Shown here: piece by piece, positions 60,920 through 64,000 of the stretch | Position numbering within the stretch: position 1 is the first letter of the stretch | Layout: the number at the start of each line of letters is the position of its first letter | NCBI RefSeq assembly: GCF_020194175.1 | Contig: NZ_JADYVX010000011.1 | Location: 1-64,000, forward strand | Direction: 5' to 3' | DNA length: 64,000 nt | Origin: Bradyrhizobium sp. BRP22 | Lineage (GTDB): Bacteria; Pseudomonadota; Alphaproteobacteria; Rhizobiales; Xanthobacteraceae | Position numbers and translations under genes: made by a program | Notes under the pieces: generated by a model | What the model was told of the DNA's origin: nothing | The model's input: only the letters and a program-made list of their open reading frames with translations | Database searches by the model: none

Positions 60920-61620
60920 TGTTTATTCTCCATCGGAGTCGCGTTCCTGCCGCGCAGGACAATGTTGAAGCGGTAGCACAGCGCCCATTCCGGCTGGGTG
61001 TTCTCGAGATCGAACGACGAGATCATCCGCGCCCGCGCTTTCTCATCCGTCACCGAGTTGAAGATCGGATCGAACGGAAACAAGGGATCGCCGGGGAAAT
61101 ACATCTGCGTCACCAGGCGCGAGACGAAGGAATGACCGAACACCGAGAAATGGATGTGGGCCGGGCGCCAGGCGTTGTGGTGATTGCCCCAGGGGTAAGC
61201 GCCGGGCTTGATCGTGACGAACCGGTAATAGCCGCTCGCATCGGTCTGCGCACGGCCGGCGCCGGTGAAGTTCGGATCGAGCGGCGCCGGATGCTGGTCG
61301 ACGACGTGGACGTAGCGGCCGCAGGCATTGGCCTGCCACAGTTCGACCAGCGTATTCGGCACGCCGCGGCCGTCCTCGTCGAGCACATGGCCGTGCACGA
61401 TGATGCGTTCGCCGAGCGGCTCGCCCTTGTGCTGGATAGTAAGGTCATGATCATGCTCACGCACGGTCTCGTGGCCATAGACCGGGCCGGTCAGTTCGGA
61501 GAGTGTTTGCCGGATCGGGATCAGCGGCTTTTGCGGCGAGCGCTTGACCGTCGAGCGATAGGCTGGCGACAACCGCGGCGGATGCGCCGCGAGCGATTGC
61601 AGCGGATAGAGCAAGGTCAT
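60916..61620 (-). CDS. pcaH: Protocatechuate 3,4-dioxygenase beta subunit
   Basis: Catalytic, ferric-iron chain of protocatechuate 3,4-dioxygenase. The 234-residue product shows the four iron ligands in order: Tyr103 (CGRYVH), Tyr142 (GAYPW), His155 and His157 (RPAHIHFS). VELWQANACGRYVHVVDQHP is the typical block. Start at the ATG at 61620. Upstream is an AT-rich promoter candidate. Other ring-opening genes (pcaB, pcaC, pcaD) are not in the window. Confidence 0.96.
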   Translation of the reverse strand: MTLLYPLQSLAAHPPRLSPAYRSTVKRSPQKPLIPIRQTLSELTGPVYGHETVREHDHDLTIQHKGEPLGERIIVHGHVLDEDGRGVPNTLVELWQANACGRYVHVVDQHPAPLDPNFTGAGRAQTDASGYYRFVTIKPGAYPWGNHHNAWRPAHIHFSVFGHSFVSRLVTQMYFPGDPLFPFDPIFNSVTDEKARARMISSFDLENTQPEWALCYRFNIVLRGRNATPMENKQ

Positions 61621-61668
61621 GACGATTTCCTCCCTGGCGCTCCTTGCCGATGAGACTGCCGCCGAATC

Positions 61669-61682
61669 ATTATAGGATATAA
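61669..61682 (-). promoter_or_regulatory. Candidate pcaHG promoter / operator
   Basis: On the minus strand TATAAT (61674-61669) is a perfect -10 about 49 bases before the pcaH start. It overlaps TTATA-TCC-TATAA (61682-61670), a short palindrome. GTTAGTTAT lies just upstream. This could be the site of a pca regulator, none of which is encoded nearby. Sequence evidence only. Confidence 0.4.
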
Positions 61683-61733
61683 CTAACCCGGAAAAGCGCT
61701 GTTTTGCCTTTCCCGGCTAACTCCATCCCTCCG

Positions 61734-61814
61734 TCATTGCGAGCGAAGCGAAGCAATCCATGCCTCAGCAAGCGGCAAAATGGATTGCTTCGTCGCTCCG
61801 CTCCTCGCAATGAC
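61734..61814. repeat. Dispersed palindromic repeat, family B copy 2
   Basis: GTCATTGCGAGCGAAGCGAA to GCTCCTCGCAATGAC with inner GAAGCAATCCA / TGGATTGCTTC. It is closely similar to the unit at 11581-11663. It separates pcaF from pcaH and may break their transcript. Confidence 0.85.
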
Positions 61815-61823
61815 GGAGAGAGG

Positions 61824-63032
<1,209 letters not shown>

Positions 63033-63241
63033 TGATTCTCTCCCTGATTGCCGCGGACGTCGGCGCTAGAGGCTTGGATTGGGGCGAGTTTTAGGAGCGG
63101 GTTGGCAAGAGGTCAATTGAGGGGAACGCGCCCCTCGCCCGCGTTGGTATGCAGTCCGCGGCGTGGAGAGGGTGGAAAACCCGTGATCGGCGGGCAAAGC
63201 GATAGGACGGAAGAGCGAAATTTTGTAGTTTCCGCCCCCTC

Positions 63242-64000
63242 ATGACTGTCCAGCAGCCCATCCCTGTTCCACCCGAAACACCAAGTGCGGAAGCGCCTGC
63301 GCGCATCACGCCGATGATGGAACAGTACCTGGAGATCAAGGCCGCCAATCAGGGCCTGCTCCTGTTCTACCGGATGGGCGATTTCTACGAATTGTTCTTC
63401 GAGGACGCCGAGATCGCCTCCAGGGCGCTCGGCATCGTGCTGACCAAGCGCGGCAAGCATCAGGGCATGGACATCCCGATGTGCGGCGTGCCGGTGGAAC
63501 GCGCGGAGGATTATCTGCACCGGCTGATTGCGGCCGGCCAACGCGTCGCGGTTTGCGAACAGAGCGAGGATCCGGCAGCGGCGCGCGCCCGCGGCAACAA
63601 GAGCGTGGTGAAGCGCGACGTGGTGCGGCTGGTGACGCCGGGTACGCTGACCGAAGACACGCTGCTCGACGCCCGCACCAACAATTACCTGTTGGCGATC
63701 GCCCGCGCGCGCGGCTCGTCCGGTGGCGACCGCATCGGGCTTGCCTGGATCGATATTTCGACCTCCGAATTCATGGTGACGGAATGCGCTGTCGCCGAGC
63801 TTCCGGCAACGTTGGCGCGGATCAACCCGAATGAAGCCATCGTCACCGACGCGCTCTATGGCGACGTCGAGTTCGGGCCGCTGCTCCGCGAACTGCCGGC
63901 GGTGACGCCGCTCACTCGCGATGTCTTCGACAGCGCCACCGCCGAGCGGCGGCTGTGCGACTATTTCGCCGTTGCGACCATGGACGGCCTCGCCGCGATG
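63242..64000 (+). CDS. mutS: DNA mismatch repair ATPase MutS (5' part)
   Basis: The window ends inside this gene: 253 codons are visible. It starts [19 protein letters not shown] and reaches the mismatch-recognition domain I, with [20 protein letters not shown] providing the Phe of the F-x-E type contact (FYELF) that stacks on mismatched bases. Domain I and the start of the connector domain ([19 protein letters not shown]) are present. The ATPase C-terminal half is outside the window. The open frame has no stop before base 64000. Confidence 0.95.
   Translation, partial: MTVQQPIPVPPETPSAEAPARITPMMEQYLEIKAANQGLLLFYRMGDFYELFFEDAEIASRALGIVLTKRGKHQGMDIPMCGVPVERAEDYLHRLIAAGQRVAVCEQSEDPAAARARGNKSVVKRDVVRLVTPGTLTEDTLLDARTNNYLLAIARARGSSGGDRIGLAWIDISTSEFMVTECAVAELPATLARINPNEAIVTDALYGDVEFGPLLRELPAVTPLTRDVFDSATAERRLCDYFAVATMDGLAAM

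Overview
The window looks like chromosomal DNA of a Bradyrhizobium-type alphaproteobacterium (Nitrobacteraceae). Support comes from high GC content, alphaproteobacterial families (PhaR, PtsP, DUF4167, DUF1178, red-type RuBisCO with CbbX) and intergenic gaps filled with dispersed palindromic repeats. The genus is inferred from remembered gene content, not from a search. I see no rRNA, tRNA, CRISPR array, prophage or defence island.

Layout. 1-667 is gene-free repeat-like DNA. 668-12955: secA, a parvulin isomerase, argJ, a MutT hydrolase, a methyltransferase, comF, a grx/nitrilase/DUF1178 operon, an EamA exporter, ubiG and a PH-like membrane protein. 13127-23827: lysC, ptsP, prfA, prmC, a DUF4167 protein, a methyltransferase, gloB plus a cupin, and an EamA exporter. 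23912-26973: PHB genes phaB and phaA with the divergent regulator phaR. 27104-38804: a GGDEF/EAL protein with a degenerate GGDEF site, two hypotheticals, rpmF, mtgA, a polyprenyl synthase, a DUF1345 protein, a secreted caspase-like protein, a GFA protein, an NTF2-like protein, a CPA1 antiporter and an amidase. 38850-44877: a Rieske oxygenase divergent from a small coiled-coil protein, ispG, a sulfurtransferase, an EamA exporter and zur. 45007-49391: a marR-emrA-emrB efflux operon and a PRISE-type reductase. 49512-59312: a Calvin cycle operon cbbFPTALSXY on the minus strand with divergent cbbR. 59340-64000: an EamA exporter, pcaG, pcaH and pcaF for protocatechuate, and the 5' part of mutS, which runs off the window.

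Functionally the window combines housekeeping (secretion, translation termination, isoprenoids, lysine and arginine entry steps) with flexible carbon use: CO2 fixation, PHB storage and aromatic degradation.

The most unusual structure is a 157-bp MITE-like insertion (20599-20755). It has 14-bp perfect terminal inverted repeats and a 5-bp target duplication, and it sits inside a copy of one of the dispersed palindromic repeats. Other points of interest are a perfect TGTGA-N6-TCACA site between the Rieske gene and its small divergent neighbour, stop codons supplied by repeats for cbbY and the amidase gene, and palindromic candidate operators at phaR and marR.
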